DNA from: Phytohabitans suffuscus
GTDB lineage: Bacteria; Actinomycetota; Actinomycetes; Mycobacteriales; Micromonosporaceae
NCBI RefSeq assembly: GCF_011764565.1
Contig: NZ_AP022871.1
Location: 7,254,320-7,318,319, forward strand
Reading direction: 5' to 3'
Length of the DNA stretch: 64,000 bases
Made by a program: the position numbers and the translations under genes. Each line of letters begins with the position of its first letter. Position 1 is the stretch's first letter. The notes below the pieces were generated by a model. That model saw only the letters and a program-made list of their open reading frames with translations. It was not told the DNA's origin and made no database searches. Below are positions 53,065 to 62,795 of the stretch, piece after piece.

Positions 53065-54124
53065 ATGAAGCTTGACGACCGGCGCCCACTCGTCGTCGCC
53101 ATCGGCGCGCTGAACGCCGACTGTGCCGTCCAGGATCCTCGCGCCACGCTGCTTCCCCGCCTCGCCCGCCTCGTCGGACAGCCCTTGACGTCGGGGACGG
53201 AACGGCACGTCGACGCGGCCACGATGAGGATGGCCCTCAAGATCGCCCACCCGCGGCTCTCCCAGGTCAGGCTCGGCGGGGCCGCCTACAACACCATCAC
53301 CGCCCTCGCCGCTACCCGTCGAGCGCTGCGCCTCGGCTACGTCGGCGTCGCCGGCAACACACCCGCCCCCGTCACCCACGTCCGGGCGCTCGCCGACCAT
53401 GGCGTCGAGCACCACCTGGTCGCTGCCCGCCGCACAGTCGGCGGTATCCGCCTCGACCTGGCTACGGGCGGGGACCGCGCGCTGCTGACACACGAGGGCG
53501 CGAACGCGCAGATGGCGCATCATCTCCACCGCGACCAGGGGCGGTCGTCGACTACATGGCCGAGGCGGCCGTGGTGCACGTGGCATCGTTCCTGGACGCC
53601 CGGACGCCGGCCGCGCTGCTCCCACTGCTACGCGCCGCGCGTCAGCGCAACCCCAGCTGCGGATCTCGCTCGCCCCGGGACACCAGTGGTGCACCGCCGC
53701 GGACCCGAACATCGGCAGAATCTTCGACCTCGCCGACTACCTGTATCTCGCACCGGCAGAGCTGGCGGCACTGCGTCGTACGGAGCACACCGACGAGGGC
53801 ATCGCTCAGCGGCTGTTGCGGCGCATGCCGCCCGGTGCTGTCGTGATTGTCGAAACGGCGGCCGGTGCCCGCACGTACGAGAGCCGCAAGGGCGCGCTCG
53901 TGGCGGAGCCCCACACTCCGTTGACCGTCGAACGGGTCGCCGCCAATGCCGGCACCGGAGGCATCTTCGTCGCAGGCGTACTCGCCGCAGTCGCGCTCGA
54001 CCCGCGGCGACTCCAGGAAGGGGTCCGACTCGGCATGGCGCTGGCCCGGCACGCGATTCACCGCCACGCCGTGACAGGAACCGCCGTCAAGGCCATCGCC
54101 GACCGTCACATCGCCCACGCCTGA
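53065..54124 (+). CDS. PfkB-family carbohydrate/nucleoside kinase, two frame breaks
   Basis: About 353 residues after adding one G at the run 53538-53541 and one C at 53651-53654. Start MKLDDRRPLVVAIGALNADC; substrate-binding GGAAYNTITALAATRRALRLGYVGVAGN; then AEAAVVHVASFLDARTPAALL; C-terminal motif ANAGTGGIFVAGVLAAVALDP, which corresponds to the DTxGAGD signature but reads NAGTGGIF, so the catalytic Asp is altered. Probably a ribokinase-type fold with lost or changed activity. Confidence 0.65.
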
Positions 54125-54219
54125 AGTCGCCCCGCGCGCTCCTGCGCGTGTCCACATCGGATCCAAACCCGAAGAACAACCCAGGCGAACGCGCCGCCAC
54201 CACCACCCTGCCCCCGCCG

Positions 54220-54350
54220 CGCGCGGCTGTCGGCCGAAAGATCGTGGTACCAAACTGCCCCCAGGGGGGCGGATCCGTACCACGATCCACGAAACCCGAT
54301 CCCCACCCTCCGCCTCGAGCGGACGAACGAGACCCTGACCGCGGAAGATT
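54220..54350 (-). repeat. dispersed palindromic element, copy B
   Basis: Opposite orientation to copy A. Stem arms GATCGTGGTAC (54240-54250) and GTACCACGATC (54277-54287); inner GCCCCC / GGGGGC stem. Shared flanks CTTCCGCGGTCAGGGT on one side and GGCCGACAGCCGCGCG on the other (minus strand). Where copy A has TATG/CATA, copy B has TAC/GTA, a paired change. Confidence 0.65.
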
Positions 54351-55223
54351 TCTTGAGCACCATGATTGATCCGTAAGTGGTCCACATACCCGAGTCGGGT
54401 TGTTCGCGCGGGTGGCGTGGCCGCCGGGAGGTTGCTGAGCGGGAGGAACCACCACCACCAACGACAGCAGGCCCCGGCGACCGTGCGGACCCGGACACGT
54501 CACCGAGGTTGGGACTGTCACCGGTCCTGCCCGACACCCACCGGGCGAGGCCAGCCCGGCATCAGGGTGTGCGGTCAGCACAGCGTAGCGACGCGGATCT
54601 GATCGAAGCGGTCAAACGCGTGAGGAGGAAACCGGACGGGACCGTACCGGTACGCCGCGCCGCCGAAGCGCTTGGTACCGGCCCCGACCGGGCACGGCGG
54701 GAACGCTGCCACGGCCGGAAGGCACGTGCCGGGGCCGCCGGACAGTTCTGGTGTCCGGCACCGCCACGCCACAAACGGTGGCGGTACCGGACCGGATAGG
54801 CGACCGTCCCGGCGGGGGAATCCGGACAGGTCCGGAATGGGAACGCCGCCCGCGTCCGCATCGGACGGATCAGGACCGTCGTCCGATGAGGACCCACCAG
54901 ACGCTACAGCGCGTATCCATTCGATCGCATCGGGCGGACTACCCATCCCGGAACCGGCGATCGACGGTGGGCATGACAGACGTACGTTGATCGGTACGGG
55001 CGAACGGGGGACGGGCCCGACCGGTGGTCAGCGGCCGGGTGGTGGTGCTGTGGGCCTACGCCACCCTGTCGGCTACCGCGTGGTCGACCGTGTGGTTCGG
55101 GCGCGACCCGGCCGCAGCGGTGCCCGCGGGAGCATACGGTCGGCGACTGGCCCGGACCGGGGCACATCTCCTGTTCGAAACAGACCCCGCCCGGGGCCTG
55201 ACCCAACTCCGAAGGATTTCCAA
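54351..55223. other. gap with remnants only
   Basis: About 870 bp without an intact gene. It holds a DUF2637-like fragment (54590-54706). Codon bias is weak elsewhere. GGTACC, CCGG and GGACCGG patches are frequent but not clearly a repeat. Confidence 0.4.
54590..54706 (+). pseudogene. fragment of a DUF2637/SpdB-type protein
   Basis: The frame reads DADLIEAVKRVRRKPDGTVP and then VRRAAEALGTGPDRARR. This HTH-like tail (PDGTVPVRRAAEALG.G..RAR) is typical of the end of DUF2637 proteins carried by actinomycete integrative elements and plasmids. Nothing else of such an element is visible nearby, so it is a relic. Confidence 0.5.
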
Positions 55224-55682
55224 TCAGAGGAAACGCAGCTGCGGCACGTCGTACAACGCGGGGTTCGGCAGCCGTCGCATCGCCGGTGCGGCCACTTCGA
55301 CGACGAGCATCTCGGTGAGGAACTGCACGGTAGCGCCAAGCAGATGGCTGGTGTGGGCGGTAGCGCTGTGTTCTTTGAGGCCGACGGTGATGTGGATGTG
55401 GGGTTTGATGGTCTGGGTTGTCTCGTCCCAGGCGATGGTGCCGCCGCCGAGGGCCTCGATGTTGGTCAGTTCGACGTGTGACCAGACGGGGGCATCGGGG
55501 TTGTCGAGGCGCTGGCACGTGCCGACAATTCTCGCGGTGGACAGACCGGCGATGAACATCGGGATGTAGCCCTGCTTGATGTCGTGGGCGCGGCAGGCGT
55601 CCGTGAGTGCGCTGTTGAAGTCGTCGCCGTGGTCGAAGACGACGCCGATCATGCGCCCGGGGGTGAGGTGATGGCTACGCAT
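55224..55682 (-). CDS. DUF296/PPC-domain protein
   Basis: 152 residues. It contains the PCC/DUF296 pattern: GRMIGVVFDHGDDFNSALTD, AHDIKQGYIPMFIAGLSTARIVGTCQ, and HIHITVGLKEHSATAHTSHLLGATVQ with a His cluster that may bind metal. Starts at ATG 55682, overlapping the end of the asparaginase gene by 8 nt. Bacterial stand-alone members are of unknown function. Confidence 0.85.
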   Translation of the reverse strand: MRSHHLTPGRMIGVVFDHGDDFNSALTDACRAHDIKQGYIPMFIAGLSTARIVGTCQRLDNPDAPVWSHVELTNIEALGGGTIAWDETTQTIKPHIHITVGLKEHSATAHTSHLLGATVQFLTEMLVVEVAAPAMRRLPNPALYDVPQLRFL

Positions 55683-56768
55683 CCGTCGTGCTCATCTTCC
55701 AGTCGACGGTCGCCGTTTCCGGTTGCTGGTCGCTGACCGCGGGCCAGGGCCAGGCGGTGGGATCGGCGAGGCCGCCGGCGGTCGTGATCGCCGCCACGAT
55801 GTGCTCGCGTCCCGCCTCGGCGGCGAGCAGGGCCCGCAGCAGGATGCGGGCTTTGTAGGGATGGAGCCAGCCGGCGGGGATGAGACCGCGGGCGATCAGG
55901 TCCTGTTCGGAGCCGGGGAAGCCGTAGGTCCGGGTGAGGGTCGGTCCGGCCGGCGTGCGGGAGGCGAGGACGACGGGGACCCGCGCGGCGAGCGTGGTGA
56001 GGGTGCCGACGAGCGGTTCGGGGACGTGGCCGACGCCGAAGGCGGCGACGACGAGCCCGTCGACGCGGGTGCTGATGGCGCCGAGGACGGTGGGGTCGTC
56101 GTCGAGTGTGGTGGTGTGGAGGCCGACGGTGGCCTGCCGCGTGGGGCCGGGACGGTCAGCCGGTGCGGCACCCCGGCCAGCATCCGGGCCGTGCCTTCGA
56201 CGACGTATCCGAGCGGGCCGGTGTCCAGGGAGCGGAAGGTGGCGCCGCTGGTGGAGTGACTCTTCGTGACCCAGCGGGCCGCGTGGATCTCGTCGGCGAG
56301 GACGACGAGGCAGCCCTGGTCGCGAGCGGCCGGGGCCGCGGCGGCGTGGACGGCGGCGAGGAGGTTGGCCGCGCCGTCGGCGCCGGCGAGGGTGGGGTTG
56401 CGCATAGCGCCGGTGACGACGATCGGCTCGGGCCGGTGGTGGAGCAGGTCGAGCAGGTAGGCGGTCTCTTCGATCGTGTCGGTGCCCTGGCTGACGACGG
56501 CGCCGGCGGCGCCGGCGGCCAGCGCCTCGGTGGCGGCGGTGGCGAGTTCGGTGAGGTCGGCGAAGGTGAGGGACGCGCCGGGACGGCGGCGGAAATCGAC
56601 CACCTCGATGTCGACCGCGGCGGCGGCGAGTCCGGGTACGGCGTCGACGAGCTGCCGGGTGGACAGGGCGGGGACGACGGCGCCCCCGTTGTCGCTGCTC
56701 ATGGCGATGGTGCCGCCGAGGCCGAATATCACCACCCGCGGAGTGGTCGCTGTCGGGGTCGAGGACAC
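55675..56768 (-). CDS. L-asparaginase (type I/II fold), one frame break
   Basis: About 364 residues after adding a base to the run at 56143-56146. First catalytic Thr in FGLGGTIAMSS; second triad in SQGTDTIEETAYLLD; VTGAMRNPTLAGADGAANLLAA and LVVLADEIHAARWVTKSHS are family signatures. After the repair the C-terminal half reads VGLHTTTLDDDPTVLGAIST and FGVGHVPEPLV. It hydrolyses L-asparagine to aspartate and ammonia. No signal peptide, so cytoplasmic. Confidence 0.85.
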
Positions 56769-56810
56769 GGTGGATCCTTCCGGCGGTCGGGTGGCGATAC
56801 GGGGAGCCTA

Positions 56811-58366
56811 TTACGGCAGGGAGGCGACGAAGCGGCACGCGCGGTCGACGCCGTCGAGGGACAGCAGGCGGCTTCGGGGTTCCGCGATTCCGGCCAGGCC
56901 CCACTCGCCGAGCTCGGCGCAGCGGGTGCGAAGCCGCGTCCAGTCGAGTTCGAGGTAGTCGGCCAGAGCGTGGAGGCGGTCGCCGGCGGCGTCAGCGGCG
57001 ATCACGGAATGGGCCCGTACGTGCTCGACCGCGTCGCGGTAGTCGCAGAGCGCGGAGCGCTGGCCGGTCACGTCGACGTGCCAGACGCCGTCCGCCCGGA
57101 TCCAGTTCGCGACGATCGCGCGCCGCTGAGTCAGGACGAGGCCGGGAAGCGCGCTGTACTCCGGCTCGTCGGTGACAGCGACGCCGATGCCGAACGACTC
57201 CATCAGCGCGACCGCCAGCAGCAGGAGGATCCGCTCCGGTTCTGTCGATGTCGTCACGGCGGCCGGCGGGACACAGAACAGTCTCGTCGGGCGCGAAGAG
57301 CCGTTGACGAACCATCCGGCGGTCGTCTCGAGGTAGTGGAGCTTGTGCTTGAACAGCAGCCAGGTGCTGGCCTCCTCGCCGTACTGTTCGCAGGTCCAGT
57401 AGGTGGGGCCTCGGTGAGGTTGGCCGAGTGGCGGCTGATGTGGTCGGCGCAGAACGCGGAGCCGAGCCACATCCGTGAGACGGCGTCCAGGCCCTGCGCG
57501 ATGTCGCCGCTGACGGCGGAGCGGGTCAGCCGGCTGTACTGGACGGCGGCGGCCCGCGATGCCTCCAGCCGGGCGTCGTCCAGCAGCAGTGACTGATCGA
57601 GGTTCGCCACGGCCCACAGCAGCGCCGCGGTGATCGCGTCGAGCCGGTAGACGCGGGGAATGATCAGGCGAGCGTCGTCGCCCACGCCGACCAGGCGCCG
57701 CGACGCCTGGCCGGCGTCCAGCGCGAACAGGCGGTCGCCGGTGGGTGTGCCGACCCGGCCGGCGACGAGCCGGCGCTGCGGGGAACGCCGCCAACGCCAG
57801 CCGGCATCGGCCGGCGAGACCGTCGCGAGGATCCGGCCGTCGTCGACCGCCGGATACACCTCCACGTCGACGGCCACACCGGGAAAGAACCGCCCACCGG
57901 GCGCGGTCAGCGGCAGCCCTTCCCAAGCCCCGCCCGCGGCCTGGTCGAGCAGGGACACGGAAGCCAGCGAAGCGTCCTGACCCGTCCGCGGTTCGAGCAC
58001 GAACCGCTGGCGAACCGCCGGAAGGTCCGAGCCCGGCTGCTCCGGGCCGGTCAGGCCCGCCGCGGCCGCACCCCACCTGGCCCGGCGCGCCGCCTCGTCC
58101 CGCTCGGCGTGGTGCTGCCGCTCCAGCCGGCGGTACGCGTCATAACCGCCGAGCAGCTGCCCTCCGGCCAGCAGGAGGGCGTCGCACTGCTGCCAGAAGA
58201 CGCGGTCGACCAACTGCCGACCGGTCTCGACGTTCGCCACCGTGCTACGGGTGCTGACGACCCGCTCCGCGACGTCCTTCTGGCGAAGACCACGAGCTGT
58301 TCGCATGTCACGAAGTCGCCTACCGAGCGCCTGCTTCGCCTCTTGAAGCCGCTCCGGATCGATCAT
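56811..58366 (-). CDS. XRE-family regulator with long C-terminal domain, one frame break
   Basis: About 518 residues from ATG 58366, after adding a base at 57405-57408. N-terminal XRE HTH: GRRLRDMRTARGLRQKDVAERVVSTRSTVANVETGRQ. Middle: beta-rich ligand-like domain (FFPGVAVDVEVYPAVDDGRI). After the repair: YWTCEQYGEEASTWLLFKHK ... LMESFGIGVAVTDEPEYSALPGLVL, alpha-helical. Large XRE regulators of this sort occur in actinobacteria. It is 95 bp past the end of the meta-cleavage operon and same strand; whether it controls that operon is open. Confidence 0.78.
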
Positions 58367-58461
58367 GCTCGTGGCCCCTCCGCTGGCATCTCGCCGGGTG
58401 CACCTCATCCCTCAAGGTCCAACATGACGTTGTACCTGGTTGCCGCCACGCCTGAGGTGCG

Positions 58462-59295
58462 TCAGCCGGTGGCCAGGAAGTCCCCGACCAGCCGGGTGAA
58501 CCGCTCGTGCGCCTCGATCTGCACCCAGTGCCCGCAACGGCCGAAGACGTGCAGGTCGCTGCGGTCGATGAGGCCCGACAGCCGCAGCGAGGTGGCGAGC
58601 GGGATCACCCGGTCGTCGCGGCCGTGCACGACGAGCGTCTCGTGCGGTATGCCCCGGATCGACGCCTCGTCCAGTGCGAGCGCGTCGATCCAGCGCTGCC
58701 GCGGCGCCGGGAACATCGCGGCGAACGCCTCGGCGATGCCCGGCCGGGTCGCCGCCCGGTAGCGCATCTCGGCGAGCCCGTCGCGGAGGCCCGAGGGGTC
58801 GTGGACGAACAGCTCCATGAGCCGGCGCATCCCCGGTACGGACGGCTCGAAGCCCCACACCTGGTCCAGGCCCGGCGTCAGCGGGAACGACACGCCGACG
58901 CTGCCCATGAGGACCAGCTTGGCGACCCGGTCGGGGTGCTCGACGGCGAGGGAGAGCGCCAGCGCGCCGCCGAAGCTGTTGCCCACGACGCTGATCCGGT
59001 CCAGGCCCAGGGCGTCGAGGAAGGCCAGCAGGTGCGCGGACCAGGACTCGCGGCCGTAGGCGAACCCGGGCGGGGCGGCCGTGTAGCCGAACCCGACGAT
59101 GTCGGGCGCGATCACCCGGTACCGCTCGGCCAGCACCGGCAGCGTGAGCCGCCAGTTGGCCCACGCCGACACGCCCGGGCCGGAACCGTGGATGAGCAGG
59201 ACCGGGTCGCCGGTACCCCGGTCGTGGTAGTTGGTGGCGATGCCCGCGGCCAGGACGCTCGCGCCGACCTCGCCGCCGGTCTCGACGGTGGTCAT
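58462..59295 (-). CDS. 2-hydroxymuconic semialdehyde-type hydrolase (meta-cleavage hydrolase)
   Basis: 277 residues from ATG 59295, ATGA overlap with the dehydrogenase. Alpha/beta hydrolase of the XylF/DmpD/BphD group: oxyanion GSGPGVSAWANWR, nucleophile VVGNSFGGALAL (GNSFGG), acid VHGRDDRVIPL, His in FGRCGHWVQIEAHERF. It cleaves the C-C bond of the ring-fission product. It is the last gene of the operon. Confidence 0.9.
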   Translation of the reverse strand: MTTVETGGEVGASVLAAGIATNYHDRGTGDPVLLIHGSGPGVSAWANWRLTLPVLAERYRVIAPDIVGFGYTAAPPGFAYGRESWSAHLLAFLDALGLDRISVVGNSFGGALALSLAVEHPDRVAKLVLMGSVGVSFPLTPGLDQVWGFEPSVPGMRRLMELFVHDPSGLRDGLAEMRYRAATRPGIAEAFAAMFPAPRQRWIDALALDEASIRGIPHETLVVHGRDDRVIPLATSLRLSGLIDRSDLHVFGRCGHWVQIEAHERFTRLVGDFLATG

Positions 59296-60746
59296 GCCGG
59301 CACCGGGGCGATCGCCATGACCACGGCCTTGGGCTCGGTGAAGAACTCGCGGCTGAAGGTGCCTCCCTCGCGCCCCACGCCGGAGTCGCCGACCCCGCCG
59401 AAGGGCGCGCGCAGGTCGCGGATGAAGAAGCAGTTGGCCCAGACGGTACCGGCCTTGAGCGCGGCGGCGACCCGGTGCGCGCGGCTGAGGTTCTCGGTGA
59501 ACAGCATCGCGTTGAGCCCGTAGCGCGTGTCGTTGGCCAGGCCGACCGCCTCCGCCTCGGTGTCGAACGGCCGCACGACCACGACCGGGCCGAACACCTC
59601 CTCGCGGTACACCCGCGCGGACCCGGGCACGTCGACCACGACGGTCGGGCGCACTACCCAGCCGTCGCCGAGACCGCCGGTACGGAGCTTGCCGCCGTCC
59701 GCCTCGACACCCTCGACGTAGCCGCGGACCTTCAGGTAGTGCTCGTACGAGGCGAGCGGCCCGACGTCGGTGCCGGGGTCCTTCGGGTCGCCGACGACGA
59801 GCGCGTCCGCGGCGGCGGCGAAGCGCTCCAGGAACTCGTCGTAGACGGGCCGCTGCACGTACAGGCGGCTGCCGGCGAGGCACACCTGGCCGGCGTTGGC
59901 GAAGATCGCGCGGATCGACCAGGACACGGCGGTGTCCAGGTCGGCGTCGGCGAACACGAGGTTGGCGCCCTTGCCGCCGAGCTCGAGGCTCACCGGGGTG
60001 AGGTTCGCGGCGGCGGCGCGCGAGATGGCCCGGCCGGTGCCGGACTCGCCGGTGAACGTGATGCGGTCGACCCGCGGGTCCTCGGTCAGCGCCTGGCCGG
60101 CGGAGTCGGGGCCGTAGCCGTGCACCACGTTGAGCACGCCGGCCGGTACCCCCGCCTCCAGGGCCAGCCGGGCCAGGATCGACGCCGAGGCCGGGGTGTC
60201 CTCGGCCGGCTTGAGCACGACCGTGTTGCCCCACGCCAGCGCGGGCGCGATCTTCCACGTCTCCAGCATCAGCGGGAAGTTCCACGGCGCGATCGCGGCG
60301 ACGACGCCGGCCGGTTCGAAGCGGGTGTACGCGTGGTGGCCGGAGTCCATCGGCAGCGCGTCGCCGGTGGAGAGGCGGGCGTGGTCGGCGAAGAAGCGGA
60401 AGTTCAGCGCCGAGCGGGGCACGTCGTTGCCCCGGCTGTCGCGCAGCGGCTTGCCCATGTCGGCGGTGTCGGCGCCGCCGAGCTCGTCGGCGTGGGCCTC
60501 GACGAGGTCGGCGAGGCGGTGCAGGATCGCGCCGCGCTCGGCGAAGCCCATCCGCGGCCACGGCCCGTGGTCGAACGCCCGGCGGGCGGCGGCCACCGCG
60601 CGGGCGGCCTCCTCGGCGCCGCCGAGCGCGACCTGGGCCCACGGCTCGCGGGTGTACGGGTCGACCGTGTCGAACCGGGCCCCGGAGGCGGACCCGACCG
60701 GCTCGCCGTCGATGAGGTGCGGGATGAACGGGGTACTGGATGTCAC
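59292..60746 (-). CDS. 2-hydroxymuconic semialdehyde dehydrogenase (DmpC/XylG-like)
   Basis: 484 residues from GTG 60746 (GGAGGG upstream). ALDH family: IAPWNFPLMLETWKIAPALAWGN, Glu in VSLELGGKGAN, Cys in FANAGQVCLAGSR, and EEVFGPVVVV. The start PHLIDGEPVGSASGARFDTVDPYT is typical of hydroxymuconic semialdehyde dehydrogenases. It oxidises the semialdehyde to oxalocrotonate with NAD. It overlaps the tautomerase stop (GTGA). Confidence 0.9.
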   Translation of the reverse strand: MTSSTPFIPHLIDGEPVGSASGARFDTVDPYTREPWAQVALGGAEEAARAVAAARRAFDHGPWPRMGFAERGAILHRLADLVEAHADELGGADTADMGKPLRDSRGNDVPRSALNFRFFADHARLSTGDALPMDSGHHAYTRFEPAGVVAAIAPWNFPLMLETWKIAPALAWGNTVVLKPAEDTPASASILARLALEAGVPAGVLNVVHGYGPDSAGQALTEDPRVDRITFTGESGTGRAISRAAAANLTPVSLELGGKGANLVFADADLDTAVSWSIRAIFANAGQVCLAGSRLYVQRPVYDEFLERFAAAADALVVGDPKDPGTDVGPLASYEHYLKVRGYVEGVEADGGKLRTGGLGDGWVVRPTVVVDVPGSARVYREEVFGPVVVVRPFDTEAEAVGLANDTRYGLNAMLFTENLSRAHRVAAALKAGTVWANCFFIRDLRAPFGGVGDSGVGREGGTFSREFFTEPKAVVMAIAPVPA

Positions 60747-60943
60747 GGTCGGTCCCTCCTGCGTTCGGCGATCGTCACGTCGCCGGCCGCCCAGTGGGTG
60801 GCCGGGACCTCGCGGAGCACGACGCGGATGCTGTCGCGCGGCGCCTCGACCGCCGCCTCGACCGCGTCGGTGAGCGCGGTGATGAGCGCGCGCAGCTGCG
60901 CGGGCGTGCGCCCCTCGACCAGGGTCACCTCGACCAGCGGCAC
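60743..60943 (-). CDS. 4-oxalocrotonate tautomerase
   Basis: 66 residues from GTG 60943. After Met removal the protein starts with Pro (PLVEVTLVEGRTPAQLRAL), the catalytic Pro1; Arg residues in DSIRVVLREVP fit the active site. Length is typical (about 62-66). It isomerises oxalocrotonate from enol to keto form. Two bp separate it from the decarboxylase gene upstream. Confidence 0.9.
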   Translation of the reverse strand: MPLVEVTLVEGRTPAQLRALITALTDAVEAAVEAPRDSIRVVLREVPATHWAAGDVTIAERRRDRP

Positions 60944-60945
60944 GG

Positions 60946-61731
60946 TCAGCCTCCGACCAGCTGGATCGAGCCGAGGTGGGTGAAGTGCGCGGCGACCTGG
61001 CCACCGGGGCGCAGCGGCACCGCGTCGGTCATCCCGCCGGTGAGCACCACCCAGCCCGCCTCGATGGCCAGCCCGCGCTCGCCCAGCACGTTGGCGGCGA
61101 ACGCGAGGGCCTCGGCCGGGTGGCCCTGCACGGCCGCGCCGGTGGCCGAGTCGACGACCTGGCCGTCCACCTCCAGCAGGCACGCCTCCAGCGACAGGTC
61201 CAGCGCCTCCGGCGGCAGCCCGACCGGGCCGGTGACGTACGCGCCGGAGGACGCGTTGTCCGCGACCACGTCCGGCAGCGTGAACGCGAAGTCGGCGTAC
61301 CGGCTGTCGATCACCTCCAGGCCGGCGTGCACCCGGGCGACGGCGGCCAGCGCCCGCGCCGCGGTCACGCCCGGACCGGCCAGCGGCTCTCCCAGCACGA
61401 ACGCGATCTCGGGCTCGACGCGCGGGTGGATGAACCGCCCGCCGGGCACCGGCGCGCCGGCCGGCAGCGCCATCGCGTCGGTCAGCCAGGCGGTCAGCGG
61501 CGAGGCGACGTTCATCCGCCGCTGCTTGGCCCGCGAGGTGAGGCCCAGCTTGACCCCGACGACCCGGTCGCCGCCCGCGACGCGCCGGTCGAGGGCGGTG
61601 TCCTGTACCCGGTAGGCGGTGGCGAGGTCCAGCTCCGGCCACTCCTCGCTCAGCGGCCCGCGGGCGGTGCGGTCGCGTTCGGCGTCCAGCAGCGTCGCCG
61701 CCGCCCGCTCGACGTCCCATCCGGCGCTCAT
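60946..61731 (-). CDS. 4-oxalocrotonate decarboxylase (DmpH-like)
   Basis: 261 residues from ATG 61731 (TGATG with the aldolase stop). Fumarylacetoacetase-like hydratase/decarboxylase fold: VGVKLGLTSRAKQRRMNV, FIHPRVEPEIAFVLGEPL (metal Glu pair), GLEVIDSRYADFAF, VLTGGMTDAVPLRPGG. Since a second member of the family sits at the other end of the operon, this one is the decarboxylase by position. Confidence 0.85.
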   Translation of the reverse strand: MSAGWDVERAAATLLDAERDRTARGPLSEEWPELDLATAYRVQDTALDRRVAGGDRVVGVKLGLTSRAKQRRMNVASPLTAWLTDAMALPAGAPVPGGRFIHPRVEPEIAFVLGEPLAGPGVTAARALAAVARVHAGLEVIDSRYADFAFTLPDVVADNASSGAYVTGPVGLPPEALDLSLEACLLEVDGQVVDSATGAAVQGHPAEALAFAANVLGERGLAIEAGWVVLTGGMTDAVPLRPGGQVAAHFTHLGSIQLVGG

Positions 61732-62795
61732 CAGCGCACCCCCGCCGCGGCGAGGTCGCCCATGTCCCGCTCCTGTACCAGCTGCAGCGCGATGTCGATG
61801 ATCATGTCCTCCTGGCCCCCGACGTACCCGGCCTCGCCGGCGCGCTGCAGGATCTCGTGCGCGGGTACGCCGTAGCGCGCCGCGGCCCGCTCGGCGTGCA
61901 GCAGGAAGCTGGAGTACACGCCGGCGAAGCCCTGCACGATCGAGGCCCGGTCCATCCACGGCAGCCGCGGGATGTACGGGCGCACCACGTCCTCGGCGGC
62001 GGCGAGCGCGGCCCGCGGGTCGACGCCGGTGTCGACGCCCAGGCGGGAGAAGACGGCGGCGAGGACCTCGGTGGGGGAGTTGCCGGCGCCGGCGCCGAGC
62101 GCGCACAGGGCGCCGTCGATCTGCCGGGCGCCGGTCTGGAACGCCAGCACCGAGTTGGCCACGCCCAGCGACAGGTTCTGGTGGCCGTGGAAGCCCACCT
62201 CGGCCTGGTCGCCTATCTCGTCGACCAGCGCCTTGATGCGGGCCTGGGCGTCGTGCAGCACCAGGGCCCCGGCCGAGTCGACGACGTAGACGCACTGCGC
62301 GCCGGCGTCGACCATGATCCGCGCCTGCGCGGCCAGTGCCGCCGGGGTGGCCCGGTGGCTGAGCATGAGGAAGCCGACGGTCTCCATGCCCAGGTCGCGG
62401 GCGGCGCCGAAGTGCTGCACCGACACGTCGGCCTCGGTGCAGTGGGTCGCGATGCGGGCCACCGACGCGCCGGCGCCGTGGGCGCGGCGCAGGTCCTCGA
62501 CGGTGCCGAGACCGGGCAGCAGCAACACCGCGATCCTCGCCCGGGTCGCCTCGTCGACCGCCGCCCGGATCAGCGCGATCTCGTCGGTGCGCGAGAAGCC
62601 GTAGTTGAACGAGGAGCCGCCCAGGCCGTCGCCGTGCGACACCTCGACCACCTCCACGCCGGCCGCGTCCAGCGCGTGGACGGTGGCGCGGACCTGCTCC
62701 TCGGTGAACTGGTGCGCCATCGCGTGGCTGCCGTCGCGCAGCGTCGAGTCCGTGATCCGCAGCGCCCGCTGGGTGTTCGCGCTGTCGCCGGTCAT
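61731..62795 (-). CDS. 4-hydroxy-2-oxovalerate aldolase (DmpG-like)
   Basis: 354 residues, ATGA overlap with the dehydrogenase. TIM barrel of the HMGL-like group: ITDSTLRDGSHAMAHQFTEEQV (metal Asp), GFHGHQNLSLGVANSV (metal His pair), SAGAL. Ends with the C-terminal communication domain. It splits 4-hydroxy-2-oxovalerate to pyruvate and acetaldehyde and channels the aldehyde to its partner. Confidence 0.93.
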   Translation of the reverse strand: MTGDSANTQRALRITDSTLRDGSHAMAHQFTEEQVRATVHALDAAGVEVVEVSHGDGLGGSSFNYGFSRTDEIALIRAAVDEATRARIAVLLLPGLGTVEDLRRAHGAGASVARIATHCTEADVSVQHFGAARDLGMETVGFLMLSHRATPAALAAQARIMVDAGAQCVYVVDSAGALVLHDAQARIKALVDEIGDQAEVGFHGHQNLSLGVANSVLAFQTGARQIDGALCALGAGAGNSPTEVLAAVFSRLGVDTGVDPRAALAAAEDVVRPYIPRLPWMDRASIVQGFAGVYSSFLLHAERAAARYGVPAHEILQRAGEAGYVGGQEDMIIDIALQLVQERDMGDLAAAGVR

